Position numbers and translations under genes: made by a program
Notes under the pieces: generated by a model
Told to the model about the DNA's origin: nothing
The model's database searches: none
Seen by the model: the letters and a program-made list of their open reading frames with translations, nothing else
Shown: positions 23,520 to 30,880 of the stretch, piece by piece
Layout: every line of letters starts with the position of its first letter
Numbering within the stretch: position 1 is the first letter of the stretch
Assembly (NCBI GenBank): GCA_016932715.1
Contig: JAFGCG010000117.1
Span: forward strand, 1-36,203
Direction: 5' to 3'
Source: Anaerolineales bacterium
Lineage (GTDB): Bacteria > Chloroflexota > Anaerolineae > Anaerolineales > Villigracilaceae
Length of the DNA: 36,203 bases

Positions 23520-25323
23520 CGCGCCTCCCAAATTGACGCTCGAGCATATCCACAGAAAGGTGGATCATCGTTGGCCTGCCATGCGGACAGGTACGCGGCG
23601 AATCACAGGCTTCCAGATCGTGCAGCAGGGCGCGCTGTTCCTCATTGGATAGCGCCTGCCCGGCCTTGACAGCCATCCGCTTGCAGACGCGCGCCGCCAG
23701 CTTCGCTTCGATCTCATTCTGCAAAGGCGATTCATCCTCTTCGAAATCCTCGACCAGCGCCCGCAGCGCCGCGGCGGGATCGCTGCCCATGAATAGCGCC
23801 GGCATCGCACGCACCTGAAAAGTGTTCGGACCGAACTCTTCCACGTCGAAGCCGAGGTGCTGGAGGGTTGATAGATTGGCAGTTAGTAGATTGGCAGATT
23901 GAGGCGGGATGGTTACAACCGCGGGAGTCAGCAAAGCCTGCGATGGAATGTTCTTCAGCGCATGTTGTGTCATCAGTTTCTCGAACAGGATGCGCTCGTG
24001 CGCGGCATGCTGGTCGATCAGGTACAGACCATCGGGACCCTCGGCAACGAGATAGGTCGCGCCGATCTGGCCGACCAGCCGCAGAAGCGGAATACTGGCA
24101 GCGGACGATGGACCATGGACGATGGACGATTCACCGGCTACTGACAACTGCTCACTGTTTACTGGTAACTGATCACTGCCCACTGACAACTGACTACTGT
24201 CTACTGACGACTGTTCACTGCTCACTGATAACTGCTCATCGTGAGCAATCGCCCAATCCAATCCCGCGTTCCTGGGCTGCTCCACAGGGACCGTGCGCGT
24301 CGTGCCCCACAACGACGGCGCGACATTCGGGACCGGCGAATATGCCAGCAAAGCCCTGCGCACCGAGCGCTGGACAAAGCTAAAGACTTTATCCGGGTTT
24401 CGAAAGCGGACCTCCGCCTTGGCTGGATGGACATTGACGTCGACTTCTTGGGGTGGGATTTCCAGGAAAAGCGCGGTCAGCGGAAAACGCCCCACCATGA
24501 GCAAGGTATGGTAAGCCTGCAAAAGCGCAGTATTGAGGGAAACATCGTGCACCCAGCGACCGTTGATAAAGAAAGTAAGCTCTCTGCGATTGGAACGCGT
24601 CAGGGAGGTTGGGCTGATGAACCCGGTGAGCCGGAAGCCCTCCTCGTCAGACTGGATCTCGAGCAGCTGCCTGGCGACATCCACGCCGTAGAGCGCGGCA
24701 AGGACGAGGCGCCGGTCGCCGTCACCTGAAGTCTGCAGGATGACATTCTTTCCGTCCGACAGCTTGAAGCGCTTCTCAGGATATGCCAGCGCGTAGCGCG
24801 TGACCAGGGAATCGATTGCGCGGCGTTCGGTGACATCGCTCTTCAAAAATTTCAAACGCGCCGGGACGTTGTAGAACAGATCCTCCACACGTACGGTGGT
24901 GCCGACCGTTGTGCCAACTTTCGTGAGTTGACCGGCCGTGCCGCCCTCCACACGCAGGCAGGCGCCTTCCGTCTGACTCTCTACCCGGGAGGTGATCGTC
25001 ATGCGCGCAACGGACCCGATGGAAGCCAGGGCTTCACCGCGGAATCCAAGCGTGGAGATGGAAAAAAGATCATCGGAGCGGACCAGCTTCGAGGTCGCGT
25101 GGCGCGAGACCGCAAGTTCCAGCTCATCCGAGGGGATACCCGATCCATCATCGGCAACTTCGATCAGTTTCTTCCCAGCCTCTGCAACGGCAATGGTGAC
25201 GGAACGCGCCCCGGCATCCAGGGAATTTTCCAGCAACTCCTTGACAACGGAAGCCGGTCGCTCGATCACCTCCCCGGCTGCGATCTGCGATGCAACCTCA
25301 GGAGAAAGTAAACGAATAGGCAT
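23509..25323 (-). CDS. mutL: DNA mismatch repair protein MutL
   Basis: Product of 604 aa. The N-terminal GHKL ATPase shows IAAGEVIERPASVVKELLEN, DDGSGIPSDEL and TLGFRGEALASIGSVARM. The C-terminal part has the endonuclease motif DQHAAHERILFE (the DQHA-x2-E-x4-E pattern) and CPHGRP near the end, so this MutL should nick DNA itself, as in bacteria without MutH. The linker (about residues 360-407) is a low-complexity stretch of repeated EQLSV-like units (EQLSVSSEQSSV, SSQLSVGSDQLPV, NSEQLSVAGE) made by tandem actgacaactg-type DNA repeats (24105-24240). mutS is not in the window. A TATAAT box 6 nt before the ATG suggests a leaderless mRNA. The GGDEF gene overlaps its end. Confidence 0.97.
   Translation of the reverse strand: MPIRLLSPEVASQIAAGEVIERPASVVKELLENSLDAGARSVTIAVAEAGKKLIEVADDGSGIPSDELELAVSRHATSKLVRSDDLFSISTLGFRGEALASIGSVARMTITSRVESQTEGACLRVEGGTAGQLTKVGTTVGTTVRVEDLFYNVPARLKFLKSDVTERRAIDSLVTRYALAYPEKRFKLSDGKNVILQTSGDGDRRLVLAALYGVDVARQLLEIQSDEEGFRLTGFISPTSLTRSNRRELTFFINGRWVHDVSLNTALLQAYHTLLMVGRFPLTALFLEIPPQEVDVNVHPAKAEVRFRNPDKVFSFVQRSVRRALLAYSPVPNVAPSLWGTTRTVPVEQPRNAGLDWAIAHDEQLSVSSEQSSVDSSQLSVGSDQLPVNSEQLSVAGESSIVHGPSSAASIPLLRLVGQIGATYLVAEGPDGLYLIDQHAAHERILFEKLMTQHALKNIPSQALLTPAVVTIPPQSANLLTANLSTLQHLGFDVEEFGPNTFQVRAMPALFMGSDPAAALRALVEDFEEDESPLQNEIEAKLAARVCKRMAVKAGQALSNEEQRALLHDLEACDSPRTCPHGRPTMIHLSVDMLERQFGRRGAR
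24105..24240. repeat. Tandem actgacaactg-type repeats inside mutL
   Basis: Many near copies of the unit actgataactg/actgctcactg in a row (for example tgacaactgctcactgttta and tgacgactgttcactgctca). On the minus strand they encode the EQLSV-like linker of MutL. A related set is in the helicase gene at 31226-31316. Confidence 0.8.
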
Positions 25324-25329
25324 GCGGCG

Positions 25330-25335
25330 ATTATA
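25330..25335 (-). promoter_or_regulatory. -10 box (TATAAT) 6 nt before mutL
   Basis: TATAAT on the minus strand, then CGCCGC and the ATG at 25323. It lies only 5 bp from the -10 box of the divergent hydrolase gene. Confidence 0.6.
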
Positions 25336-25340
25336 ACCGC

Positions 25341-25346
25341 TATAAT
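25341..25346 (+). promoter_or_regulatory. -10 box of the hydrolase gene, within a palindrome
   Basis: TATAAT on the plus strand, 20 nt before the ATG at 25367, leaving a short leader that contains AGGAG. It sits in the palindrome CCGCTA-TAAT-TAGCGG (25338-25353), which is also in the -35 area of the mutL promoter. Confidence 0.55.
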
Positions 25347-25366
25347 TAGCGGCTCAGGAGTCCTGG

Positions 25367-26455
25367 ATGAAACGATTGATCCTATTCTTTGCGCTTTTGT
25401 GTTCGGCTTGTCAGAGCGAATCCTCGCCCACCGCCCCCCCAAAGCCGCCTCGCCCCACATATTTTCCAACCGTCGTTGGATTCACAACCCAATCACCAGC
25501 CTCGCGAACACCCAAAGCGACCCCGTCCCCAACACGCACGCCGACTCCGGCCCCTCCAACGTCGACATTCACACCCTACCCAACGCCTGCATCGTATGAA
25601 CCGTATACCATCGACTTCTTAAGAAGCCGGACATATGGCGCAGGAAATATCGAAGTGATCGAAACCATGCAGGAGGCCGATTTGTTCACCCGTTATCTCA
25701 TCCGCTACCCCAGCGATGAGCTGGACATCTACGGCTTTGCCAATGTGCCCAAAGGGGAGGGACCCTTTCCCGTCATTGTCGCGATCCATGGCTTCGTGGA
25801 CCCGGCAGTCTACGAAACACTCGATTACACCACGTCCGCCCTCGACGTCATTACGCAGACAGGCTACATCGTCTTTCATCCGGACCTGCGCGGCTACCCG
25901 CCCTCCGACTCGGGTGACAACCTGTTCAGGGTGGGGATGGCTGTGGACGTGCTCCACCTCCTTGCGCTGATCAAATCCGAGTCGGGACCCCCGGAACTGT
26001 TTGCCGCGGCTGCCTCGGAGAATCTCGGTCTGTGGGGGCACAGCATGGGCGGCAATATCGCCCTGCGTGTCCTGACCGTATCTTCAGATGTAAAAGCGGC
26101 TGTGCTGTTCGCCTCCATGGGCGGTGACGAGCGAAAAAATGCCGAGCTGTTCTCCAGGGATTCTTTGGACCCAATCTTCCAGGCAGAGCTGGCTGCTTCG
26201 CCCGCTGTCCTCAAAGGCATCTCTCCCAAATATTATTACAGGTACATCACGGCGTCGGTACAACTGCAGCATGGCGAAGTCGATCAAACGATCCCGGTTG
26301 CGTGGGCAGAGGAGACCTGCAGGGCTCTCACAGCCGCAGGCGTCCAGGTGGAGTGCATCTATCATCCAACCGAAGATCATACCTTCCGCAGCCGCGTGGC
26401 CGACCAGGTCTTTGGTGCGATGTCCGGCTTTTATGAACTGTATCTTTCTCCCTGA
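25367..26455 (+). CDS. Alpha/beta hydrolase lipoprotein (prolyl-oligopeptidase-like)
   Basis: Product of 362 aa. Lipoprotein signal MKRLILFFALLCSAC (lipobox cysteine at 15), then a Pro/Thr-rich spacer to about residue 75. The alpha/beta hydrolase fold has the oxyanion segment VIVAIHGFVDP, the nucleophile elbow LGLWGHSMGGNIALRVL, the acid in LQHGEVDQTIPVAWAEE and the histidine in PTEDHTFRS. The layout matches S9-type peptidases or acyl esterases without the propeller. The protein would be active on the outer face of the membrane; substrate unknown. AGGAG precedes the ATG. Confidence 0.85.
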   Translation: MKRLILFFALLCSACQSESSPTAPPKPPRPTYFPTVVGFTTQSPASRTPKATPSPTRTPTPAPPTSTFTPYPTPASYEPYTIDFLRSRTYGAGNIEVIETMQEADLFTRYLIRYPSDELDIYGFANVPKGEGPFPVIVAIHGFVDPAVYETLDYTTSALDVITQTGYIVFHPDLRGYPPSDSGDNLFRVGMAVDVLHLLALIKSESGPPELFAAAASENLGLWGHSMGGNIALRVLTVSSDVKAAVLFASMGGDERKNAELFSRDSLDPIFQAELAASPAVLKGISPKYYYRYITASVQLQHGEVDQTIPVAWAEETCRALTAAGVQVECIYHPTEDHTFRSRVADQVFGAMSGFYELYLSP

Positions 26456-26484
26456 CTCTTGCGAAGGCTTTCCAGCTCAAAAGG

Positions 26485-26490
26485 TATAAT
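26485..26490 (+). promoter_or_regulatory. -10 box (TATAAT) 6 nt before the HAD gene
   Basis: TATAAT, then CACGTC and the ATG at 26497. A transcription start 6-7 nt after the box would be at the start codon. Confidence 0.6.
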
Positions 26491-26496
26491 CACGTC

Positions 26497-27132
26497 ATGC
26501 GCTTTACGACTTTGTTTTTTGATCTCGACGACACACTCTACCCCTCCTCAGCAGGCTTATGGGATGCCATCAGGGAGCGCATGAATTTATACATGCGCGA
26601 GCGGCTTGGTATCCCTGAAAACGATATCCCGATTTTGCGCGAGCAATATTTCAAGATGTATGGGACAACCCTGCGCGGTTTGCAGGCCAGGCATCATGTG
26701 GATAAGGAGGAATACCTGGCTTTTGTGCATGACCTGCCGCTCAAGGAGTACCTGACCCCAAACCCGGTCGTGCGGGAGGTGATCGCTGCGCTGCCGACCC
26801 GCAACCTGATCTTCACCAACGCGGATGTTCCCCACGCCCAGCGCGTCCTTGCCGCGCTCCAGCTCGATGACCTCTTCGAGACGGTCGTGGATGTCAACGC
26901 GGTCGAGCCGTACTGCAAGCCCATGCCCGAATCCTTTGCCATCGCCATGGAGCTTGCCGACGAACCCGATCCACGCAAGTGTGTGATGATCGATGACCTG
27001 CCGCGCACCACGCGCGCCGCCCTCCAGGTGGGGATGGCAAGCCTTTTATATGGATGTGAGCAAGCCACACAGGATGCAAGCGGAGTCTTTACCGATTGGA
27101 CGCATCTGCCGTTCCTGCTGGGAGACAGGTAG
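26497..27132 (+). CDS. HAD-superfamily phosphatase, pyrimidine 5'-nucleotidase-like
   Basis: Product of 211 aa. Motif I is FFDLDDTLYP with the nucleophile D9 and D11; motif II is the Thr in LIFTNADV; motif III the Lys in YCKPMPESF; motif IV CVMIDDLPRTTRAALQVGM. The DDTLYP form and the cap sequence (IREQYFKMYGTTLRGL-like) resemble the yeast SDT1/PHM8 pyrimidine 5'-nucleotidase group. It probably dephosphorylates a nucleotide or a related small phosphate in the cytoplasm. Its stop codon overlaps the left arm of an inverted repeat. Confidence 0.85.
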   Translation: MRFTTLFFDLDDTLYPSSAGLWDAIRERMNLYMRERLGIPENDIPILREQYFKMYGTTLRGLQARHHVDKEEYLAFVHDLPLKEYLTPNPVVREVIAALPTRNLIFTNADVPHAQRVLAALQLDDLFETVVDVNAVEPYCKPMPESFAIAMELADEPDPRKCVMIDDLPRTTRAALQVGMASLLYGCEQATQDASGVFTDWTHLPFLLGDR

Positions 27133-27172
27133 ACAAGTACACAGGTACATGTATACGTTTGTACTTGTCTAC
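27129..27172. repeat. Perfect 12-bp inverted repeat after the HAD gene
   Basis: GTAGACAAGTAC and GTACTTGTCTAC around a 20-nt centre that itself has gtacatgtatac. The HAD stop codon lies in the left arm. No U-run follows, so this is a repeat or weak terminator. Confidence 0.5.
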
Positions 27173-27184
27173 AGAATACTACTT

Positions 27185-27430
27185 ATGGAATCAAGCCAGG
27201 CTGCCATTGGATTATTGATGATTATCCTGCTGATCGTGGGTGCCAACTTCGTGATGTACGCGGTTGCACGCGGCGCGGCACGCGGGCAGCGTCAGCAGGG
27301 CCGCAATTCCCACTGGCTCTCCTCCCTGAAGGATTCATTGAGCAAGCCGATGGATACCCCGGCGAACAAATCCATGGATGAGCTGCGGAAACGGCTGGAA
27401 GAGCTCGAAAAGAAGAAAAACAACGACTGA
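27185..27430 (+). CDS. Small single-pass membrane protein with a charged coiled coil
   Basis: Product of 81 aa. One transmembrane helix (AAIGLLMIILLIVGANFVMYAV, about residues 6-27), a short basic segment (RGAARGQRQQGR), then a helical C-terminus with DELRKRLEELEKKKNND, which should form a coiled coil. The frame is open further upstream, but only the part from 27185 has protein-like character. No Shine-Dalgarno sequence is obvious. I do not recognise the family and know of no function. Confidence 0.55.
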   Translation: MESSQAAIGLLMIILLIVGANFVMYAVARGAARGQRQQGRNSHWLSSLKDSLSKPMDTPANKSMDELRKRLEELEKKKNND

Positions 27431-27600
27431 TTTCGCCGTCGAAGACGGACTTTAAGCTGGTTTCAAGCGGTTTTATGGTTTGGCAGGCGTCTTACAATTT
27501 ATATACATCGTTCATATGCAGGCACAACTATTCATTCATCGTGTATTAATCACGGCATAGTATCTTTACCCTGTTTTCGTTAATTCTTATGGAGGCATTT
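27431..27600. other. Leader region of the S41 protease gene
   Basis: About 170 nt without a gene. A possible promoter is TTGGCA (27480-27485), a 16-nt spacer and TATACA (27502-27507), leaving a leader of about 90 nt. The ribosome site GGAGG is at 27591-27595. I see no riboswitch-like fold. Confidence 0.35.
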
Positions 27601-28920
27601 GTGGACAAAAATATCAGGATATTACTAGGCTTACTTGTCGGGAGCATTCTACTGGCCGGGACTTTCTCCGGTGGATTCATTGTGGGACATCTTTTGCCAT
27701 CCAGCGGTCCACTGCCTCTGATCAGCAACTTTGTTCCCACCGCGCCAGATGTACAACCCGAGCAGCAATCCGCCACACCGGATGACATGGAAACGTTGTT
27801 CAAGCCATTTTGGGAAGCATGGAACATTGTTCATCAACAATATGTGGATCAGCCGGTGGATGACCTGAAACTGATGCAGGGCGCGATCCGCGGCATGATG
27901 GACGCCCTGGGAGATGAGCAAACCTTCTATATGGAGCCGCAGCTCTATGAAAATGAAAACTCTTCCCTGCAAGGCGAGTATGAAGGGATCGGCGCGTATG
28001 TGGACACGGATGGCGACTACCTGACGATTGTGAGCCCGATCGAGGGCTCTCCAGCCGACCTGGCTGGTTTGCAGCCCGGCGACAGGGTGATCGCGATCGA
28101 CGGTCAAGATATGACCGGCGTCGCCCCGGAACAGGCTCGTCAAAAGGTGCTGGGACCGGAGGGGACCAAGGTCACTTTAACGATCGCCCGCGCAGGTGAG
28201 CGTGAACCGTTCGAGGTCACGATCACGCGCGCCAAGATCACCATCCACAGCGCGGATGGCGAAATGCTCGAGAACGGCATTGCCTATATCGACATCAATA
28301 CCTTTGGCGAACGAACCACCCAGGAACTGCGCGCCGCGCTGGACGATTTGCTGAAGCAAAACCCGCGCGGCATTATCATCGACTTGCGCAACAACCCCGG
28401 CGGATATTTGTCGACTGCCGTGGAGGTATCGTCGGAGTTTATCGATAAGGGTGTGATTCTATACGAACAATATGGTGACGGCCGCCGCGATGAACACAGG
28501 GCGCTCGGGAACGGCCGGGCAACCGACATCCCGATCGTCGTGCTGATCAATGAAGGTTCAGCCTCGGCCTCCGAAATTCTCGCGGGTGCCCTGCAGGACT
28601 ACGGGCGCGCCAGGCTCGTCGGCATGCAGTCCTATGGAAAAGGTTCGGTCCAAAACTGGGTGCCGCTCTCGAACGATCAGGGCGCGGCGCGTGTGACGAT
28701 TGCCAAATGGCTCACGCCGAACGAGCGCGCCATCGATCACGTTGGTTTGACGCCCGATGTCGTCGTTGTCATGACGGTCGAGGATTTCGAAGCGGAGCGC
28801 GATCCGCAATTGGACGCAGCCATCGAAACGCTGCTGGCAATGTTGAACGGAGACCCCATCCCGACCTCCCAGCCAACCTCCATCCCCGCTCCAGCCGCTA
28901 TGCAGACTCCCGTTCCTTAA
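27601..28920 (+). CDS. S41-family carboxy-terminal processing protease
   Basis: Product of about 439 aa from the GTG at 27601, chosen because GGAGG stands 5 nt before it; the ATG at 27589 overlaps that ribosome site. An N-terminal signal anchor (LLGLLVGSILLAGTFSGGFIVG) is followed by a helical pre-domain, a PDZ domain (about residues 120-210: EGIGAYVDTDGDYLTIVSPI, SPADLAGLQPGDRVIAIDGQ) and the catalytic core with NPGGYLSTAVEV, the serine in NEGSASASEILAGALQDY and the lysine in SYGKGSVQNWVPL. CtpA-type proteases process or degrade proteins outside the membrane from the C-terminus. The C-terminal tail is rich in Pro/Thr. A YugP-like protease gene follows 24 nt later. Confidence 0.93.
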   Translation: MDKNIRILLGLLVGSILLAGTFSGGFIVGHLLPSSGPLPLISNFVPTAPDVQPEQQSATPDDMETLFKPFWEAWNIVHQQYVDQPVDDLKLMQGAIRGMMDALGDEQTFYMEPQLYENENSSLQGEYEGIGAYVDTDGDYLTIVSPIEGSPADLAGLQPGDRVIAIDGQDMTGVAPEQARQKVLGPEGTKVTLTIARAGEREPFEVTITRAKITIHSADGEMLENGIAYIDINTFGERTTQELRAALDDLLKQNPRGIIIDLRNNPGGYLSTAVEVSSEFIDKGVILYEQYGDGRRDEHRALGNGRATDIPIVVLINEGSASASEILAGALQDYGRARLVGMQSYGKGSVQNWVPLSNDQGAARVTIAKWLTPNERAIDHVGLTPDVVVVMTVEDFEAERDPQLDAAIETLLAMLNGDPIPTSQPTSIPAPAAMQTPVP

Positions 28921-28944
28921 TATTGCTTCGAAAGGAAGTGAAAC

Positions 28945-29643
28945 ATGTTCTTCTTCAATCCTTATTATCTTATCTTTATGATCCCGGCCTTCCTCCTGAT
29001 GGCCATCACCTCCTGGTATGTGCGGCATGCCTACAACAAGTGGAGCAAGATCCGCGCCACCAGCGGCTTGACCGGCCATCAGGCTGCCCAGCGCCTGATC
29101 TCCACCGGCAGCCTGTATGGTGTCCAGGTTCAGGGCACTGCCGGGAAGCTTACGGATCACTATGATCCGCGCAACAAGACGCTTTATCTTTCCCAGGGCG
29201 TCGCGAACAGCCCATCGGTGGCAGCCGTCGCGATTTCGGCGCATGAACTCGGTCACGCCCTGCAGGATGCCGAAAATTACTTCCCGATGACGATCCGCTC
29301 TGCGCTGGTGCCGGCCGTCAACATCGGTTCGAACCTGGGGTGGATCCTGATCATGATCGGGCTTGTCCTGCAGCAGATCAACATTGCCTGGCTGGGTGTA
29401 CTCGTCTTTTCAGGTGGAGCGTTATTTGCCCTGGCAACTTTGCCGGTGGAATTTAACGCCTCGAGGCGGGCGAAAGAGCTGCTCTACGCAACAGGCATCA
29501 TCCAAACGGAAGAGGAGCGCCGCGGCGTCAGCCAGGTGCTCAACGCAGCCGCATTGACGTATGTCGCCGGGCTGATCACTGCCATCATGCAATTACTCTA
29601 TTATGTTTTCCTGATCGGCGGTTTGGGCCGGCGCAGAAATTAA
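28945..29643 (+). CDS. Membrane zinc metallopeptidase (YugP-like, Zn_peptidase_2)
   Basis: Product of 232 aa. The N-terminal helix (YYLIFMIPAFLLMAITSWYV) is followed by a soluble part with LTGHQAAQRLI, HYDPRNKTLYLSQGV and the zinc motif AISAHELGHALQDAE, then two transmembrane helices (LGWILIMIGLVLQQINIAWLGVLVF), a second metal-ligand region LPVEFNASRRA, and a C-terminal helix. This order is that of the YugP family. Substrates are not known to me; a role in membrane protein quality control fits its place after the S41 protease. AAAGGAAG precedes the ATG. Confidence 0.9.
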   Translation: MFFFNPYYLIFMIPAFLLMAITSWYVRHAYNKWSKIRATSGLTGHQAAQRLISTGSLYGVQVQGTAGKLTDHYDPRNKTLYLSQGVANSPSVAAVAISAHELGHALQDAENYFPMTIRSALVPAVNIGSNLGWILIMIGLVLQQINIAWLGVLVFSGGALFALATLPVEFNASRRAKELLYATGIIQTEEERRGVSQVLNAAALTYVAGLITAIMQLLYYVFLIGGLGRRRN

Positions 29644-29670
29644 CAACAGGGATGACTAATCCTAAGAATA

Positions 29671-29816
29671 TGTCACCCTGAGCGTAGCGAAGGGTCTCCT
29701 GTAAATTTGAGCTTGTTGGCTCAAATTTGCAGGGATTCTCACCTACACTTGCACCTGAACGTGAAGCGTTCAGCTTCAAGTGTCGTTCGCCGCAAAGCGG
29801 CTCACTCAGAATGACA
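29671..29816. mobile_element. MITE-like repeat with TGTCAnnCTGAG ends
   Basis: Ends TGTCACCCTGAG and CTCAGAATGACA form terminal inverted repeats (2 mismatches). Inside are a stem AAATTTGAGC/GCTCAAATTT (about 29703-29730), the hairpin tgaacgtgaagcgttca, and a small gccgcaaagcggc stem. There is no open frame. The gagcgtagcgaagggtctc part is of a widespread dispersed repeat type found in many bacteria. Confidence 0.6.
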
Positions 29817-29832
29817 CGATATTTTCCTGTTG

Positions 29833-29861
29833 AAACACCCGCGAAGGCTGCGCGGGTGTTT
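29833..29861. terminator. Strong hairpin before the UPF0104 gene
   Basis: AAACACCCGCG and CGCGGGTGTTT pair perfectly over 11 bp with a 7-nt loop. It would end transcription coming from the YugP-like gene. It also reaches into the -35 area of the promoter whose -10 box is at 29865-29870. Confidence 0.65.
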
Positions 29862-29864
29862 GTG

Positions 29865-29870
29865 TATAAT
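29865..29870 (+). promoter_or_regulatory. -10 box (TATAAT) 9 nt before the UPF0104 gene
   Basis: TATAAT, then CTTCCGCAT and the ATG at 29880, giving at most a leader of two or three bases. Confidence 0.55.
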
Positions 29871-29871
29871 C

Positions 29872-29887
29872 TTCCGCATATGCGGAA
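29872..29887. promoter_or_regulatory. Perfect 16-bp palindrome across the start codon
   Basis: TTCCGCAT directly followed by ATGCGGAA; the ATG at 29880 begins the second half. Lying just after a -10 box it is well placed for a repressor, but could be chance. Confidence 0.35.
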
Positions 29888-30875
29888 ATTCATATTCATC
29901 CTGGTCGTCTTCCTTGGCGCCGCTTTTGTATATCTCAGTTTTGGTGAACTGGAAAGCATTGCCGAAACCCTTCAGCACGGGAGTATCTGGTTTCTGCTTC
30001 TCGCCATATTGATTCAATTTGCCTGGTTCCTGATGACAGGCATGATATTTCAATCCCTCTATCATGTACTCGACATGCACGATACCCTTTACAGGCTTGC
30101 GCTGCTCGCGGCTTCCGCAAATTTCATCAACATTGTCGCGCCGAGCATTGGCATGAGCGGCATGGCATTCTTCATCAGCCAGGCCGGGCGTAACGGACAA
30201 TCTGCCGGCAAGGTAACTGTTGCCAATATGTTGTTCCTGTTCCTGGATTACATGGCATTCCTGGTCGTACTGACACTTGGGTTGATCGTCCTGTTCCGCC
30301 GGAACGACCTCGATCCAACCGAGATCGTCGCCTCCGGTGTCATCTTCACCGTCGCGGCCGGCTTTGGCTTTTTATTGTATCTCGGCGCGCGTTCCGCCGA
30401 GGCGCTGGGCAACGCCCTCGCCAGGATGGCGCGCCTGGTCAATCGCGTCGCGTATCCGTTTATTCAGCGAGCCTATTTGAGCGAGGCGCGCGCCCATGAA
30501 TTTGCGCACGAAATGGCCAGCGACTTAAAGTCTTTACCTGAAAAGTTTCACAGTCTTTTCCTGCCTTTCCTGTATGCGTTTGCAAGTAAAGCTTTGTTGA
30601 TATGCGTACTGGCATCCGTCTTTCTGGCGTTTCGAGTCCCGTTTTCGGCCGGGACGATCATTGGCGGGTTCGCGATCGCCTATCTTTTCCTGATCGTGTC
30701 CCCCACGCCGGCGGGCGTCGGTATCATCGAAGGTGTCATGCCATTGGCGCTCTCGTCCCTGCGCGTGCCCTGGAGCGCGGCTGTAGTGGTCACGCTTGCT
30801 TATCGCGGCGTCACGTTTTGGCTTCCCCTGGGGGTTGGCGCCATTGCGCTCCGCGTCCTGGAAAGGGAAAAGTAA
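29880..30875 (+). CDS. Integral membrane protein, UPF0104/LPG_synthase_TM family
   Basis: Product of 331 aa from the ATG at 29880; the frame is open back to 29727, but that stretch crosses the repeat element and a terminator. About eight hydrophobic segments. Family marks are LLAILIQFAWFLMTGMIFQSLY, LALLAASANFINIVAPSIGMSGMAFF, LGARSAEALGNAL and, near the end, YLFLIVSPTPAGVGIIEGVMPLALSSL, the glycine/proline-rich loop of the lysylphosphatidylglycerol-synthase membrane domain. There is no aminoacyl-transfer domain, so flippase- or lipid-related transport is the usual assumption. The helicase gene starts 5 nt after its stop, so the two share a transcript. Confidence 0.85.
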   Translation: MRKFIFILVVFLGAAFVYLSFGELESIAETLQHGSIWFLLLAILIQFAWFLMTGMIFQSLYHVLDMHDTLYRLALLAASANFINIVAPSIGMSGMAFFISQAGRNGQSAGKVTVANMLFLFLDYMAFLVVLTLGLIVLFRRNDLDPTEIVASGVIFTVAAGFGFLLYLGARSAEALGNALARMARLVNRVAYPFIQRAYLSEARAHEFAHEMASDLKSLPEKFHSLFLPFLYAFASKALLICVLASVFLAFRVPFSAGTIIGGFAIAYLFLIVSPTPAGVGIIEGVMPLALSSLRVPWSAAVVVTLAYRGVTFWLPLGVGAIALRVLEREK

Positions 30876-30880
30876 AATCC

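Noticed and set aside
24105-24240. CRISPR array
   Set aside because: The repeats are short, variable and have no unique spacers; they are in frame within mutL.
28558-29256. A 232-codon minus-strand frame across the S41 and YugP-like genes
   Set aside because: It crosses two well-supported plus-strand genes and their gap and shows no domain.
29727-29879. N-terminal extension of the UPF0104 protein
   Set aside because: The open stretch runs through a MITE-like repeat, a strong hairpin and the promoter; the ATG at 29880 gives a normal start.
30602-30880. N-terminal extension of the helicase
   Set aside because: It overlaps the UPF0104 gene in another frame and has an arginine-rich, shadow-like translation; family homology begins at 30881.
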